Shown here: positions 46,948-58,674 of the stretch, one piece after another | Layout of the letters: each line of letters begins with the position of its first letter | How positions within the stretch are numbered: position 1 is the stretch's first letter | Assembly: GCF_017591425.1 (NCBI RefSeq) | Contig: NW_024465369.1 | Coordinates: 28,501,001-28,565,000, forward strand | Direction of reading: 5' to 3' | Source: Ochotona curzoniae | Lineage: Eukaryota; Chordata; Mammalia; Lagomorpha; Ochotonidae | Length of the DNA: 64,000 bases | Notes under the pieces: generated by a model | The model's database searches: none | What the model was told of the DNA's origin: nothing | The model's input: the letters and a program-made list of their open reading frames with translations, nothing else | Program-made: the position numbers and the translations under genes

Positions 46948-46977
46948 TATGCTTTGGCAGCACATGCACTAAATTTG
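46948..46977 (+). other. U6 snRNA-like 26-bp segment inside the L1
   Basis: gctttggcagcacatgcact with the following aaattt resembles the 5' part of U6 snRNA as I know it; I count 22 of 26 positions the same. It is flanked by atgatta at 46941-46947 and 46978-46984. The L1 copy at 51.9-53.7 kb lacks it at the matching place. It is far too short for a functional gene, and chance or L1 subfamily variation is possible. Confidence 0.4.
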
Positions 46978-47020
46978 ATGATTAATTCTATCAATTCATG
47001 AATGAAGCATGTTTATCTTA

Positions 47021-47328
47021 GATATATTCATTTTTATTTGAAACACAGATTTACAAAGTGACAGAGAGAAAGCTCTTCAACCTATTGACTCATTCCTCAA
47101 ATGGCCACAATGGTCAGAGCTGAGCCCATCTGAAACTGGGAGCCTTTTCAGGTTCTCCCATGTGGGCAAAGGTTCCCAATGCTTTGGGCCACCATCTATT
47201 GCTTTCCCAGACCACAAACAGGGGGTTGGAGGGGAATGGAGCAGCTGGGACATGAACTGGCACCCACATGGCATTTTGACACTTGCAGGACGAGGATTAG
47301 TCAATTGAGGCATCACATTGTCTCCCAG
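47021..47328 (-). repeat. CSINE inserted in the L1, minus strand
   Basis: Reverse tail 'gatatattcatttttatttg', body 'cctattgactcattcctcaa', 'gctttcccagaccacaaac', head 'gaggcatcacattgtctcccag'. L1 ORF2 sequence resumes on its right with 'aagtgttttatagttttcat'. Confidence 0.9.
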
Positions 47329-48972
47329 ATTTTTCTGTTTTGGTTTCTTTTATTTCTTTTTAAAAGTGTTTTATAGTTTTCATTGTGGTGTTCTTTCACA
47401 TCCTTGATTAAATATTTTCCAAGGTATCTAAATTTTTGTAGATGGTGTGAATGGGACTGATATTCCAAGTTCTTTCCCAGCTATGAATTTGTGTATGCAA
47501 AGGCTATCAATTTTTATATCCCGTGACTTTACCAAACTCTTGTGAATTCTAATAGCCTGTTATGATTTGTTGGTTCCCCTCTATAGAATCATGTTGTTTG
47601 CTGGCAGGAAATAGCTTGATTTTTCTCCTTTCCAATTTGTATTCTATTTCTTATTCTTGCCTAAGAGCTAATGCTGTAACTTCTGATACTATATTGAATA
47701 GTAGTGGTGAGAGTGTGCATCCCTGTGTGGTTCTGGATGTTGATGGAAATGCCTACAACTTGTCTGTAGTCAATATGATGACTGTGGTCTGTTCATATAT
47801 TACTTTAATATTATTGAGGAATGCTCCTTCTAGTCCCTACTTAGTTTTCTTTTGTTAAAAATCATAAATGAATACATAAATACAACTATTTTATGAAATG
47901 CTTTTGATGCATCTATTGAGATAACCATATGGTTTTTATTCTTCATCTGGTAATATGGTATATCACATTATTGAGTTGCATATATGTTGGGGACTTACAT
48001 ACCAGGGATAAATCCCACCTCGCCTGGATCAGTGATATTTCTGAGCTACTACTTGATGGAGGTTTTTTGCATCTCTCTTCAGCATGGTCATTGGTGTATA
48101 GTTATCTTTGTTTTCTCTTTTGCTGGTTTTGGAATTATGCTGATGCTTCATAGAAGGACTTTAGGAGTATCCTCTCTATTTCCATTGTTTTAAGTAGTTT
48201 GAAAAGAATTGAAATTACTTCTTAAAATGTGGTAGAATTCAGCAGTGAAGCCACCTGGTCCTTTTGGAAAGGTCTTTATTATTGATTTAATCTCTCTTAG
48301 TTGTTGGTCTATTTAAGATTACTACATTATCATGACTTGATTTATGTAGATTGTATGTGTCCAGAAATCTATCAGTTTATTTTGGAAGGCCTTTCTTTCA
48401 CTTTTATGTATACATAAAAGCTTTGCAGCATGTAGCATCTGGTTTCGGAAGTTCATTTCTGAGTCTGGAGACCCTCTGCAGGAAATTTGTCTTTTTTGTC
48501 GTATACATTTTAGAATTTTTTCTTCATGCTTGGTGGAAAGGTTGACTATAATGTTTCATGGTATAGATCTTTTTCTGGCCCTGCCTATTTCAAATTCAGT
48601 ATACTTCACTTAAATACCCACTTTTTCTCCATAGTAGAGAGGTTTTCAATTATTTATTCAGTATACTTTTTAATCTGTTTCTTTTTCCACTTCAGGAATT
48701 CTTAAGTTTTGTAAATTAGTGCATTTGATGGTATCCGAGAAACTTGGACACAATTTTTGCTATTTCTGATTTCTTGTTTGAGATTTTTTTCCCCAAAGAT
48801 AGTCTTCTAGCTTAGCTATTCATTCTTCTGCCTCATCAAATCTTTTTAAGTCTGTCAGCTGTATTTTTTATTTGGCATATAGAATTCTTCACTTCTAATA
48901 TTTAAGTTTTATTTATATTCAAAAACTCAATCTTGCAGGAAAATCTATCCACGTGTTATATGAATTTTTGTT

Positions 48973-49262
48973 AAATATTTTTTATTGGACGAGCAGGGTT
49001 TTAGACAGAAGACAAGGCAGAGAGAGGTCTTCCATTCACAGGTTCACTCCTCAAATGGCTGCAATGGCCAAAGCTGGACTGTTCCAAAGCCAGGAGCCAG
49101 GAGCCAGAAGATTCTTTTAGGCCTTCCACATAGACTTGGGGGTCCAGTGACTTGGTCCAGCCTCTTTTACTTTGCTAGGCTATAAGTAGGGTGCTGGATC
49201 GTAAGTGGAGCATCTGAGGTGCCTCTATGGGAAGTCAGAACTTCAGGTGGACATTTATCCTA
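48973..49262 (-). repeat. CSINE, minus strand
   Basis: 'aaatattttttattggacg', 'cacaggttcactcctcaaatgg', 'gctataagtagggtgctgg' and 'acatttatcctaatatgccac' are in reverse C-repeat order. It is diverged. Confidence 0.85.
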
Positions 49263-49279
49263 ATATGCCACTGCACGAG

Positions 49280-49450
49280 TATAATTGTGCTTGCAATGAA
49301 AGAATCTCAGCTGAACTTGAACTGTGGCTATGCACCATGGGGGGAGGGTTGTGGGAGGAGCAGGGGAAATCCAAGCACCTATAAAACTGTACCACATAAT
49401 ATGTTATTAACAATAAAAAATAAAGATATAAAAAATAATTTTAAAAAACT
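49280..49450 (+). mobile_element. L1 3' end, plus strand, 5' truncated
   Basis: 'catggggggagggttgtggg', 'cctataaaactgtaccacat', 'gttattaacaataaaaaat' and an A-rich tail make up the G-rich end of the local L1 3' UTR. It directly follows the head of a minus-strand CSINE. Confidence 0.75.
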
Positions 49451-51040
49451 GTCATCTATAAAAAAACTTGTATAATTACTTTTTTTCTATTTTCATTTTC
49501 AGGCATTTAATAAATATCTTTGTCTTCACATTCTTATATTGAAGCTTTGTTCACATGGAGAGTCATACCATCTCTTATTCATTTTCTCAGTTTACTTTTC
49601 AGATAATTGTGGTTTTTTTCCTCTGATGGCTTTTATATTTGAACTATGCTTGTGTTCTCTGTCTTCACTGATCAAATTGGAGGATTGAGAATTCAACAAA
49701 TTGAAAAGAAAAAGTATCATTATGATTGTAACCTATGACTTCTATTTTTTTTATTGTGAACTTTCATAGAAAGTTTTGATCTCTTTGAAAATTACCATAT
49801 AGGTTCAGATGTTCCCCAAATTTTTGTTTCTCAGCTTTTTGTAGGCTATTTAGTAATTTTAACACAGACACTTATTTTAAATTCACCCAACCTTTCCAAA
49901 ACTTAATTTAACACCTACCCTAGTATTTTTCTTTGAATAATTTTGGTTGCACAAAAGTCTATTGGCTTCTTTTGTTTCATTTCATAGAATTAGTATTCAA
50001 GCCAGAAATTTGAGTTACACCTCACATTGTTTTCTCCAATTTTGTTGACATCTAACTGTCCATTCCTATGCTTAAGGTGTTTTTTTTTTTCATATCTATG
50101 TATTGCTTTCTGTCCTTGTTGCAACTGTACTACCACAGACCTTATCTTCCTTTGGCTGAGTTTTTGTAATTTATGTTGAACTATACCTTCTGTTTATGGT
50201 CATGTATCTCTCTGATCTGTTGCTTATATGACAGTCAAGAGGTGCCTTCTACCCATATCAAAGATATCTAAGATATATACATCTTAGATATGTATTTTAT
50301 ACCTGGATAGATATAGCTAGATAGAAATATATAGAAATACCTAGATAGAAATAGCTAGCTGGATACAGATATATAAAATTATGTCTCTTCTGCGCCTTTT
50401 TATACAGTGGAACCTTAGCAAATTGCTTATTCGGGCCATAGTAACTGATGCTGGTGGTTCTTCCTGAAGTAGGTCAACTTCTTAATACACTGCCTGGATG
50501 TGTTCCCTCTCTGCTCTCTTCCCACATTGCTCCCAGCAGCTAGTCTATGACTGGAATAGGCTGTACTTTCTAGTCTATCATGGCTTAGATTAGAGAATAA
50601 CTACTGCTAGGAGAAATATGATGAATTTCAATGATACAGCAGTATTTTCTAATATCAACTTAACACTTCTTTGAAGCTTGAAAGTCAGAACAGTCAGTAG
50701 ATAAAAGCAAGAGAAAGTGAGGAAGGCTTAATTGACGGACTTACAGTGGTGTTCTCTGACTGGTAAATTCATTGAGAATTTCTACTTTGTTTTATCTTCA
50801 TAGCCTTACTCCTGTCATTTGTCAGCAGTGAAGGTGTACTATTTGTGTGTTTAAGAGTATTAGAGGATACAAAATAATCATGCTTCATTTTTGAATATTT
50901 TTTCTATATTTAAAGTATATTTTAATATATCTCAAGTGCAACAGAAATTAGTATTTATCAAATATTTGAACAAATAAGCAATTGATGAAGGAAGTCTATA
51001 AAACACATATTACCCTCATTTCCAAGAGATTATTTTGCTT
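49451..51040. other. AT-rich DNA with a GATA-like tract and hairpin
   Basis: No gene is recognised. The stretch 50255-50375 holds imperfect agata/gatag units and an inverted repeat (listed separately). Part of 49490-49700 might be old L1 upstream sequence but is not certain. Confidence 0.45.
50264..50375 (+). repeat. Imperfect GATA-type repeat with an 11-bp inverted repeat
   Basis: atatctaagat (50264-50274), a six-base loop and atcttagatat (50281-50291) form a perfect 11-bp stem. Irregular gatag/aaatagcta units follow. It is probably decayed microsatellite sequence. Confidence 0.75.
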
Positions 51041-51289
51041 GTCTATATCTTTACTGCATTTCCCGATCTCCTTTGGTTTTCTACCTTAGGCCTTGTCCCT
51101 ATGACATTTTGCCTAAGACAATCACAAAAAACTTTGTAATTATATTTCCTGTTTCTATACTTGCTCTGTTTGACACCAGTAAGCAGGTAGCATGGGAACT
51201 TCCTATTTAGCAGTTCTAGAAGAAAATCCTGAGCCCTTATCAAGTCATGAAAAGCCCATTTGGTCAAATCTCTGCTAGCCTCTGGCCTC

Positions 51290-51740
51290 ATTTGCTCCCA
51301 TTGCATGTCCTCCTTCTTTGCTTCCAATAACTTGTGCTTATTACAACCCTATGGGTTTGCTCATACTATTTATATTTCCTTTTCTGGAATATCATGACCC
51401 TGAATCCTTAAATGACTTACTTTTTCTAGTTATTCCAGCCTTAATTAGAAATGACCTTTTCACTGAGGTGTTACTCTGACAAATTAATCCAATTTCCTGT
51501 TTTTTTTTCTGCAGTTAACTACCACAGTACCCTGACTTCTTCCTACAAAGGATGTAGACATGATCTTTTCCATTTATTTGGTTAACTTTTCTTATTCTTG
51601 GACATGCCCGTGTCCCCTCACCCAGCATGTATGCACTACGTATGTTTAGTGAGCATTCCTTCTTGGAATCCTTTTCAGCACCTGGAGCATGTCCTAGAGC
51701 TTGCCAGACACTGAGAACACTATGTATTGCTCTCTTACTT
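51290..51740 (+). repeat. L2-like remnant
   Basis: 'ttttctggaatatcatgaccc', 'ttattccagccttaattaga', 'gagcattccttcttggaatcc' and 'catgtcctagagcttgcc' give an order resembling the 3' half of an L2 (tggaatgc..., tccttcaagactcag...). It is strongly diverged. Frames 51043-51327, 51515-51805 and 51627-51851 overlap it without a domain. Confidence 0.4.
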
Positions 51741-51854
51741 TTGGTGGTACTAATGTTTTGTGAGTTGCTTGAAAACTTTCTTCTTAGAAATGCCAAATTC
51801 TGCAACCTCAGCAGTATTTTTTCAATGTTCTACTGTATTTGTTATTTTTGAAAT

Positions 51855-54800
51855 AATTTAGTTTTTAATTTTTATTTTCATAAAGGGACAAAAGTTCATG
51901 TATTTCATATGTGCAGTTTTAAGGTCATGATGATACTTCCCTTTGTACTCTCCCTCTCTTTCTCCTCATTCTTTTTTAAAGTTCTACAATTATATATTTG
52001 ATATTCTTTATAAAAACAAACACTATTCACTAACAAATAGTTCATGGGGCTGGTACTGTGATATCATTGGGTAAAGGCATCATCTGAGACACCACCCTCC
52101 CATATATGGGTGCTGGTTTAAGTCCAGGTTATACCACCTGTGACCCCTCGTTCTGCTAGCACCCTGAGAAAAGCAGCTGAAGAGGACCCACGAGCTTGGA
52201 CCCCATTATTTACCTGGGAGGCCCAGAGCAGTTCCTAGCTCCTGAACTTGGCCCTGGCTGTAGCATCCTTCTGGGGAGGAAACCAGTGAAAGGAACATCT
52301 TTCTTCCCTGCCTCTTCTGTAGCTGAATTTCAAATAAATGGATAAACACTTTAAAAAAATTTCAAAATATAATACGTAGAAAAACCATTGCTCCTCAATA
52401 CTATAGATAAGGGCTATAAATCTCTAAGTGTCAATTTTGCTCTTATACACTACATTTTATTGCAAAAGATCTATTCTTATGTATGGCTGGGTAGTATTCC
52501 ATAGTGTATACATACCACACTTTCTTTATGCATTCATCAGTGATAGACATCTGGGTTGATTCCGTTTCTTAGCTAATATATGTTGAACTGCTATAAACAT
52601 GGCAAAACAGATAACTCTTTATGCTTATTTCATGTCCTTTTGATAAATTCCCAGGAGTGGAAGGGCTGGGTCATATGGTAAATCTGTTTTCAGATTTCTG
52701 AGGAATTTTCATGCTGTCTTTCATAATGGTTGTGCTGGTTTATATTCCCACTAATGTTGCACTATTGGCCCCCTTTCCCACACATCCTTCCCAGCATTTT
52801 TTAAAACTAGTCATTCTAGCTGGGCTGAGGTGAAGAGTTCTTGTGGTTTTTATTTGCATTTTGCTGATGTCTAGTGATTCTGAGCATCTTTTCATATGTC
52901 TGTTGTCATTTGTGATTCAACCTTTCACAAGTGTCTGTTCATGCCCTGGGCCCATTTCTTAAATGGATTGTTAATTTTGTTTTTTAATTTTATGTGCTCT
53001 CTGTAAATTTTAGATATTAATAATTTATCAGTTGCATGGCTTGCAAATATTTTCTCCCATTCTGTCAGGTTGCCTCTATTCAGCATTTTCTTTGCTATGC
53101 AGAAAGTTTTAGTTTGAAATAAACTTACTTGGTTTTGTCTTTACTGCTTGAGTTCCTGGGGTCTTATCCCAGAAGCCTTTGCCCGTGCCATTGTCTTGCA
53201 GTGCTTCCCCTGTTTTCTTCTCATTGGTTTTATGGTTTCTGGTCTTAGATTTGGATTTTGGCCTCAGTGTGAGTTGATTTTATATAGGGTGTGAGGTAGG
53301 GTCCTGTTTTATAGTTCTGCATGTAGAGATACTATTTTTTCCAAAGCCTGTTTTTGAAAAGATTGTCCCTTTTTCACGTAGTTATTTTTAATTCTTTTGT
53401 CAAAGATTAGTTGGTTATGGTGAATGAATTGACTTTTGGGGTCTGTTATCTGTTAAGAGGATCTAAATATCTATTGTGTACCTGTATCATTCTATCTTTA
53501 TTATAACTGCCTTGTAATATATCTTGAAATGTGATATTCTGATGCTTCTGGGTTTATTTTTATTTAGGCATTGCTTCACTAAGCAGGGTCTCCTGTGAAT
53601 CCATATGAGTTTTATGGTCATTTTTCCCATCTCTGAAAATAATTTCTGGCATTTTAATTGGTATTCTTTCAATAAATACATTTTGTATGTGACAGATGGG
53701 TTTTATTTTTTATTCAGTCTAGTAATTGATCACATTTGATTGATTAACTTAACACATTTACAATCAGGATTAATATCAATAGTTAATGATTTGGTCCTGT
53801 CATTTTAGCATTGAGTTTCTCATTGTTTGATTTAGGCTTATTTTGTGGTTTTATTGAGATGTTCTTCATGTTTGCCATGTTGTTATTTTTCTCTGTAGTA
53901 CATTTTTAAGCAACATTTGTATGGAAGGTCTGATAAAGGTAACACTTCTCAGTTTTTTTTTCTCTTGAAATATTTTATTTCATTTTCAAATACAAAGGAA
54001 AAATTTGAGTATGTGATTCTGGCCTGATAATTGTTTACAATTTGAAGTACATCACTCCAGTCTTCTCTAGCTGGTAGGGCTTCCACTCAGAGGGCAGTTG
54101 TGAGTTCAATTGGGTTCCTCTGTAAGTTAACTTTTTCTCACTCATATTTAAGGATATTTTATTTAACTGAAGAATGCTTGATTACGATGTATCGTGGAGA
54201 GCATTGCTTCTGGACTAGTCTATTCATGGTTCTGTGCCATCCTGCATTTGGTTCCTTATTACTTTCTCCATGTAAGGAAAGCTCTTTTATTACTTCATTG
54301 AATACTTCTTTGGACTCAGCTTCTCTTTATGTACCTTTGGGAACTCCCAGAACACAGTCTTTTGATTGTGTCACTTGATGTCTGGATTATTTTCTTTGCT
54401 TGACTCAGTTCCTATTCCAGCATTCCGTTCCAGCGTTATTGCAGGTGTTATCTTCCAGTTCTGAGATTCTTTCTTCTGTCTTACTAATTCTGTTATTGAG
54501 GCTTTTCACTGAACTTTAATTTGCCGAATTGGATCTTCATTTCTAATAATTCAGTTTGATTTTGTTGCAATGTTGCTATTTCTTGTGTAGTGTATTCCTT
54601 AAATTCTTTGCACTCCTGTTTTATGCTTCTCAGTGTTTTAAAGGAGTTCTATAACAATTTAAAAAAAAATTCTTTATTTGGTGATTCCTTGATGTCTTCC
54701 TCAGGTAATTTGTCAGGTTGGCATAGACTTTTGCTCCTTTGCTGCGGAGGCATCAATAACCTCATTCATTGTGCCTGTACCTCTTCTTTTGTCCTTGGCC

Positions 54801-55980
54801 ATTGCAACTCTGATCAGAGGTTCCTTCTCCTTCGTGCCAGTTTTTAAGTTGTCCACAAGTCAACAGATCAAGTTACTGTTCTCCTTCCTTCCCTGGTTCT
54901 TTACTTGTGTCACTTTTGCCACTTCCTCGTATAAGTTTCACCCCTAGGCTCTCACACTAGGTTTGTTATAACCTATGCAGCTGTGGCTCCCACTCCATGC
55001 CCTGTGATCCTGTGTTGTGGCTGCACCATTGTCTGCCCAGCCTTTCTCTTGCTCACAGTTCCAGCAAAACCTGGGATTAAGGAAATACCAGCTGTGATTT
55101 TACACTAGATTATAAGGCTGTCAATGGCACCTGTTGCATGAATTTTTTTTTCTTTCCTCTTCTTGCTGAAATCTGCAAGCAGATAGGTTTGGGGCAACCT
55201 GACCTCTCTTGGATGGAACCCACGGGATTGCAAGTTAGTATTATTTTCCGAGTGGGACCAATATATTGAATTGAGCCAGAAGTGATTTCTCCCATGGCTT
55301 AGCACATGTGCAGCTCACTGTTATCCTTCACTAGCCAAGATGTTGGCTTTGCTGCAAAAGTGAAAATGGAATCCAATATGGCACTTGGGGTGGGGGTCTG
55401 GGTTGTGAAATCCACTTGATTCCCATTACCATTAAGTAGGGCTCTACCACTCTGCTTGTGCTCATTGATCAGATTAAAAAATCAGCAGGACCGACAGTTC
55501 TATGGCTGGACTCGCCTCCTGTGTTCCTGCTGATCTCCCCTTCCCACTGGGGTATCTGCTCGCTGCAGTGCTGCTCCTCTGTGTCTGCTGCTTCTCCATG
55601 TCCATGGGTCTCCAGGTTTCCCTCTGCTGTTGGCCTGCCCTCTCTTGTTTCCCAGGATTGATCCTTCTCTGCTTCTCCTCAGCTAATCCTTCTTCATCTG
55701 TTTTACCATGTCCTCACCCTGTTCTGTCATCTTGCTCCCCTTGTTCTCATGACCTCTGGAAAGTTCCTTGGTTTTCTCATGCATCTTACTCACATTGCAC
55801 AAAAGGAAGTAGGGACAATGAGCTTGGCCATAGTCCCTATCTCACAGGAGCACGCCGTGAGTTTTCCAGTGGTGACTCTGGTACTGCATCCTTGTCAGTA
55901 GCTTTTACTTCCTCTGTGTGTGTCTGTCTTCTATTTTGTACCTTAATTCTTTGTAATTTTTCCTTTTGCATATTTTGTAA
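51855..55980 (-). mobile_element. Second L1, minus strand, with deleted middle
   Basis: The 3' UTR is antisense at 51855-52045 (C-rich 'cccctctctttctcctcatt'-type). A plus-strand CSINE follows, then the ORF2 C-terminal part at about 52370-53700 ('gggtagtattccatagtgta', 'cataatggttgtgctggttt', 'ttctcccattctgtcaggtt'). From about 53720 the sequence jumps to an L1 upstream region in reverse ('attacttcattgaatacttc', 'gggaactcccagaacac', 'ctgagattctttcttctgtc'). It ends in a more GC-rich stretch at 55000-55760. The 5' half of ORF2 and ORF1 are absent. Frames such as 55502-55990 (162 residues, cysteine- and serine-rich) are incidental translations. Confidence 0.75.
52046..52358 (+). repeat. Diverged CSINE inside the second L1, plus strand
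   Basis: 'ggggctggtactgtgatatc', 'atatatgggtgctggtttaag', 'agcacc ctgagaaaagcagc' (read across), and the tail 'gaatttcaaataaatgg'. The head gggctgg resembles the rabbit-type C repeat more than the other copies do, suggesting an older subfamily shared by lagomorphs. Confidence 0.82.
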
Positions 55981-55984
55981 TGCT

Positions 55985-56320
55985 TTATAATTTCCATTTT
56001 TCGTGTTCTATTTAGTTCCTTAATGTTTTGTACTCTACAGTGCAGAGTCTTTCACATACTTGCTACATTTATTACAAGGTGTTTATAATTTTATAATATT
56101 GTGAATGGAACTGATCCTACAATTTCTTGACTATGTGACATTGCTTGTATATATAAAGCTATTTTGTGTGTTAATGCTATGTTCTTCAACTTAAAAATAT
56201 TCTCTTATTCTAATTTGTTAGTAAAATCCTTGTTGATTTTCATATATAGGATATGATACTATCCTTTTATACTCTGCAAACAGGGATAATTTGACTTGCT
56301 CCCATTTGTTTCATTAAGGC
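55985..56320 (-). mobile_element. L1 ORF2 fragment, minus strand
   Basis: 'tatatataggatatgatac'-like sequence and 'ctctgcaaacagggataatttgac' (read in part) are the antisense form of the ORF2 stretch usually reading 'gtcaaattgtctctgtttgcag'. It may belong to the preceding L1 or be a separate piece. Confidence 0.65.
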
Positions 56321-56509
56321 TTAATATTTCACTAAAAATAGTTCAACAAATGAAAAATGAATTATTATAATCCAGTTAAATAAGCAAGGGCTACAAGCAA
56401 TAATCAAATATAATATTCCACTTCATTTGTCTGAAATGAATTTTAAAAGTCAGAATGCCATTAAAGCTAAAATTCTATATAGTTCCTATCAATCTGCTTT
56501 TTTCTACAC

Positions 56510-56830
56510 AAATTGTACAAATTTCATATATTTGACAATATAAATTAAGAAGCATGGTAATACCTTCCCACCCTGCTCTCCCTTCTGTCTGCCTTTCACA
56601 CCCATCCTCCACCTTCCTTGTTTGTTTGTTTTTTCTTATATTTTCAATAGCATACTTTCACTTCACTTCACAATCACAGGCTGAACACTCTATTAGGCAA
56701 AGATGCCAACACCTGGAAATTATAAAATAATTTTTAAAATTCCTCAGGGACTGCTTGCAATAATCAAATCAAAGAATGTCAATTTAACAAAAAATCTTTA
56801 TGAAACTTTTAAACACTTTGCAGCAAAACT
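56510..56830 (-). mobile_element. L1 3' UTR fragment, minus strand
   Basis: C-rich 'ccttctgtctgcctttcacac', then 'gctgaacactctattaggc' and 'aaagatgccaacacctgg', match the antisense 3' UTR also seen at 45460-45500 ('gcaacactccattaagtaaag'). Confidence 0.65.
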
Positions 56831-57825
56831 GATATAGGTATTTTTTTTTCTAAATCTAGGTTTAAATAGCTTAGAGGGAAAATTAACCAATGAAATAATT
56901 CATTGAAATATTCCATCAAAGTGCTAAATAATACCTCATTTACTATTTTGATAAGGTTTGTAAGCAGTATGAAGATTATTCCAAAGAACTAACTGTTCAC
57001 TTTTTGAAACTCTCCTCCCTTGATACTCATTTTAAAAGTATTCTCATCCTGAAATTTCAAAGCACATGAATGTTCCCCAATTTGTGGTCTAGATTTTCTA
57101 ATAGAAGACATACTTAGATAACTTGGTTGGCAAATGTTTGAGGTTTTTCTTTGCAGAATGGGAGTGAGTTGTCAAAAGAAATTTCATCAAGTTACTTGCT
57201 CACAAAAGGTTCTTTTTCTCCTTGCTGCTACTGGAAATTTAACATGGTCAGATAGTAATTCAGGAGATACTAAACAGCCATGGTGAATATGGCTGTTTCT
57301 AATCTTGGCACTTTTCAAAATAAAATACAGGTTTTAAGACTCTAATTACTTGCTGGTAAGAAAGGAATTGCTGTATACGGAAGCACTTCCTGGAAGTAGA
57401 AATTCAGGTCAATCATCCCTAAGAGTTTTGGATTACACTGATGTTTCAGTCTGTCTTCATGCATTTGGTTTCCGCTGTCTCAACACACACACATGATGAG
57501 AGGGAGAGACAGATCCTTTAAATGTACTGTGAAATATAATTATGTATGTCCTGGTACATTTCCCTAGAAATTTGCTATGTATTAGAATATTTATTTAGAG
57601 AAAATAATTTTGTGGCCCTAAAAACACCACAAAATATTTTCATAACACACTTCCTTGATTTTGCTGTGGTAGAAAATGTTTATGGAGATTCAGTGAAGTT
57701 GCTTGTCTCTGTATTGGTTTAATGTTTGCAGATGTAGTAATAATAAACACTTTTATGTTTTTAGAGTACAATATCCAGTCCAATATTACTCCTTTCTAGC
57801 CATGACCTGGGTTTCAGAACTTCAG
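56831..57825. other. AT-rich DNA
   Basis: No gene or recognisable repeat, apart from a short CA tract near 57483-57493. Confidence 0.5.
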
Positions 57826-58035
57826 TGTCAGGGCCAGCAGGACATAATGAGTAAAGCTGCTGCCTGCAGAGCTGGCATCCCAAATGGATGCCAGTTCAAG
57901 TCACAGCTGCTGTGCTTCCAACCCAGCTGTCGATTAAGGTACTTTGGAAAGTCACTGAAGGAAGACCCACGTACTTGAGCCATGCAAACATGTGGAAGAC
58001 CTGGGAGAGCTTCAGAAACATCAGCAAAGGGCACT
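57826..58035 (+). repeat. Old CSINE, plus strand, 3' truncated
   Basis: 'gggccagcaggacataatgagtaaagctgctgcctg' (read in part), 'ggcatcccaaatggatgcc', 'cagctgctgtgcttccaacccagct' and 'catgtggaagacctggg' match the head and middle of an old C repeat. The tail region is lost. Confidence 0.7.
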
Positions 58036-58207
58036 GTTGCCAGGAAAGGGCACTTTTCAGATGCCTTCGCTGTTCTATGGGGGTTTCCCTTTTAGTATGT
58101 GAGGTACTTCAGAAAGTTTGTGGAAAAACACAATAGTATTACTAGTTATTTAAAGCAGTTAAAGTTCTAGTTTTTATGTTATTACGTTATTGGGCACAGC
58201 TAATTCC

Positions 58208-58674
58208 TGCAGCCTGGTTCTTTTATCGTAAGCCAAAAACACCAGACGCAGCGAGATATTTTGGACGGTTTATTCCAGTATGGCAGGAACGGGATGGAGG
58301 TGGTGGGAGATAAGAAAGGGAGAGAGAGAAGGTGGCCAGAGGTGGAGGTGGAGGGTGGGGGAGGCTGGAAGGAGAGAGGGCAGAGCTCTTTTATGCCATT
58401 CAGGTGAGCCTGCAAGGTGTGGGGGCATGGATTGGGAGGGACTGAGGACAGGCACCCAGGGGATTGGTTTGAGACTGTCACAGATGATTGCCTAAGGATG
58501 ATTGGTAAGTGGGTGGGGTTGGGGATGGGACTAGGAGATTGGGGGTGGGATTCTAAGGGGAAATGCTGGGTTACATCTGATTGGTGTACGGCTGGACCGG
58601 TGCGAATTTCATGAGCTGTAAGGAAGAGGAAATGGTGCTTGGTCCAGGGTGGGATATTTGAATAACTCCTTACA
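58208..58674 (-). mobile_element. LTR-like unit, minus strand
   Basis: About 467 bp bounded by TG (58208) and CA (58673-58674). On the minus strand it begins tgtaaggagttattc. It then has a C-rich promoter-like region with a TATA-like gcataaaagag, and carries the poly(A) signal aataaa close to a short 3' end. This is the standard order of an LTR. I could not find a matching target duplication, so the ends are approximate. No internal retroviral region adjoins. The 233-residue minus frame 58200-58901 runs through it and is proline- and serine-rich by composition, not a recognisable gene. Confidence 0.6.

Larger units (their letters stand above)
45290..48970 (-). mobile_element. L1, minus strand, degraded, carrying a CSINE
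   Basis: Read on the minus strand it runs right to left. The right end (about 48540-48970) resembles an L1 upstream region. ORF2 follows from about 48530, recognisable as antisense 'aagccacctggtccttttgg', 'ccagggataaatcccacc', 'gataaccatatggttttta' and 'attcccaccaacagtag'. The 3' UTR occupies about 45290-45650. ORF2 has many stops and gaps, and the 5' part of ORF2 and ORF1 are missing. A CSINE splits it at 47021-47328, and a 30-bp insert with U6-like sequence lies at about 46948-46977. Confidence 0.85.

Noticed and set aside
55502..55990. 162-residue plus-strand open frame rich in Ser, Cys and Leu
   Set aside because: It is the reverse of the L1 upstream region in the second L1, and the antisense translation of a C/T-rich stretch gives this composition.
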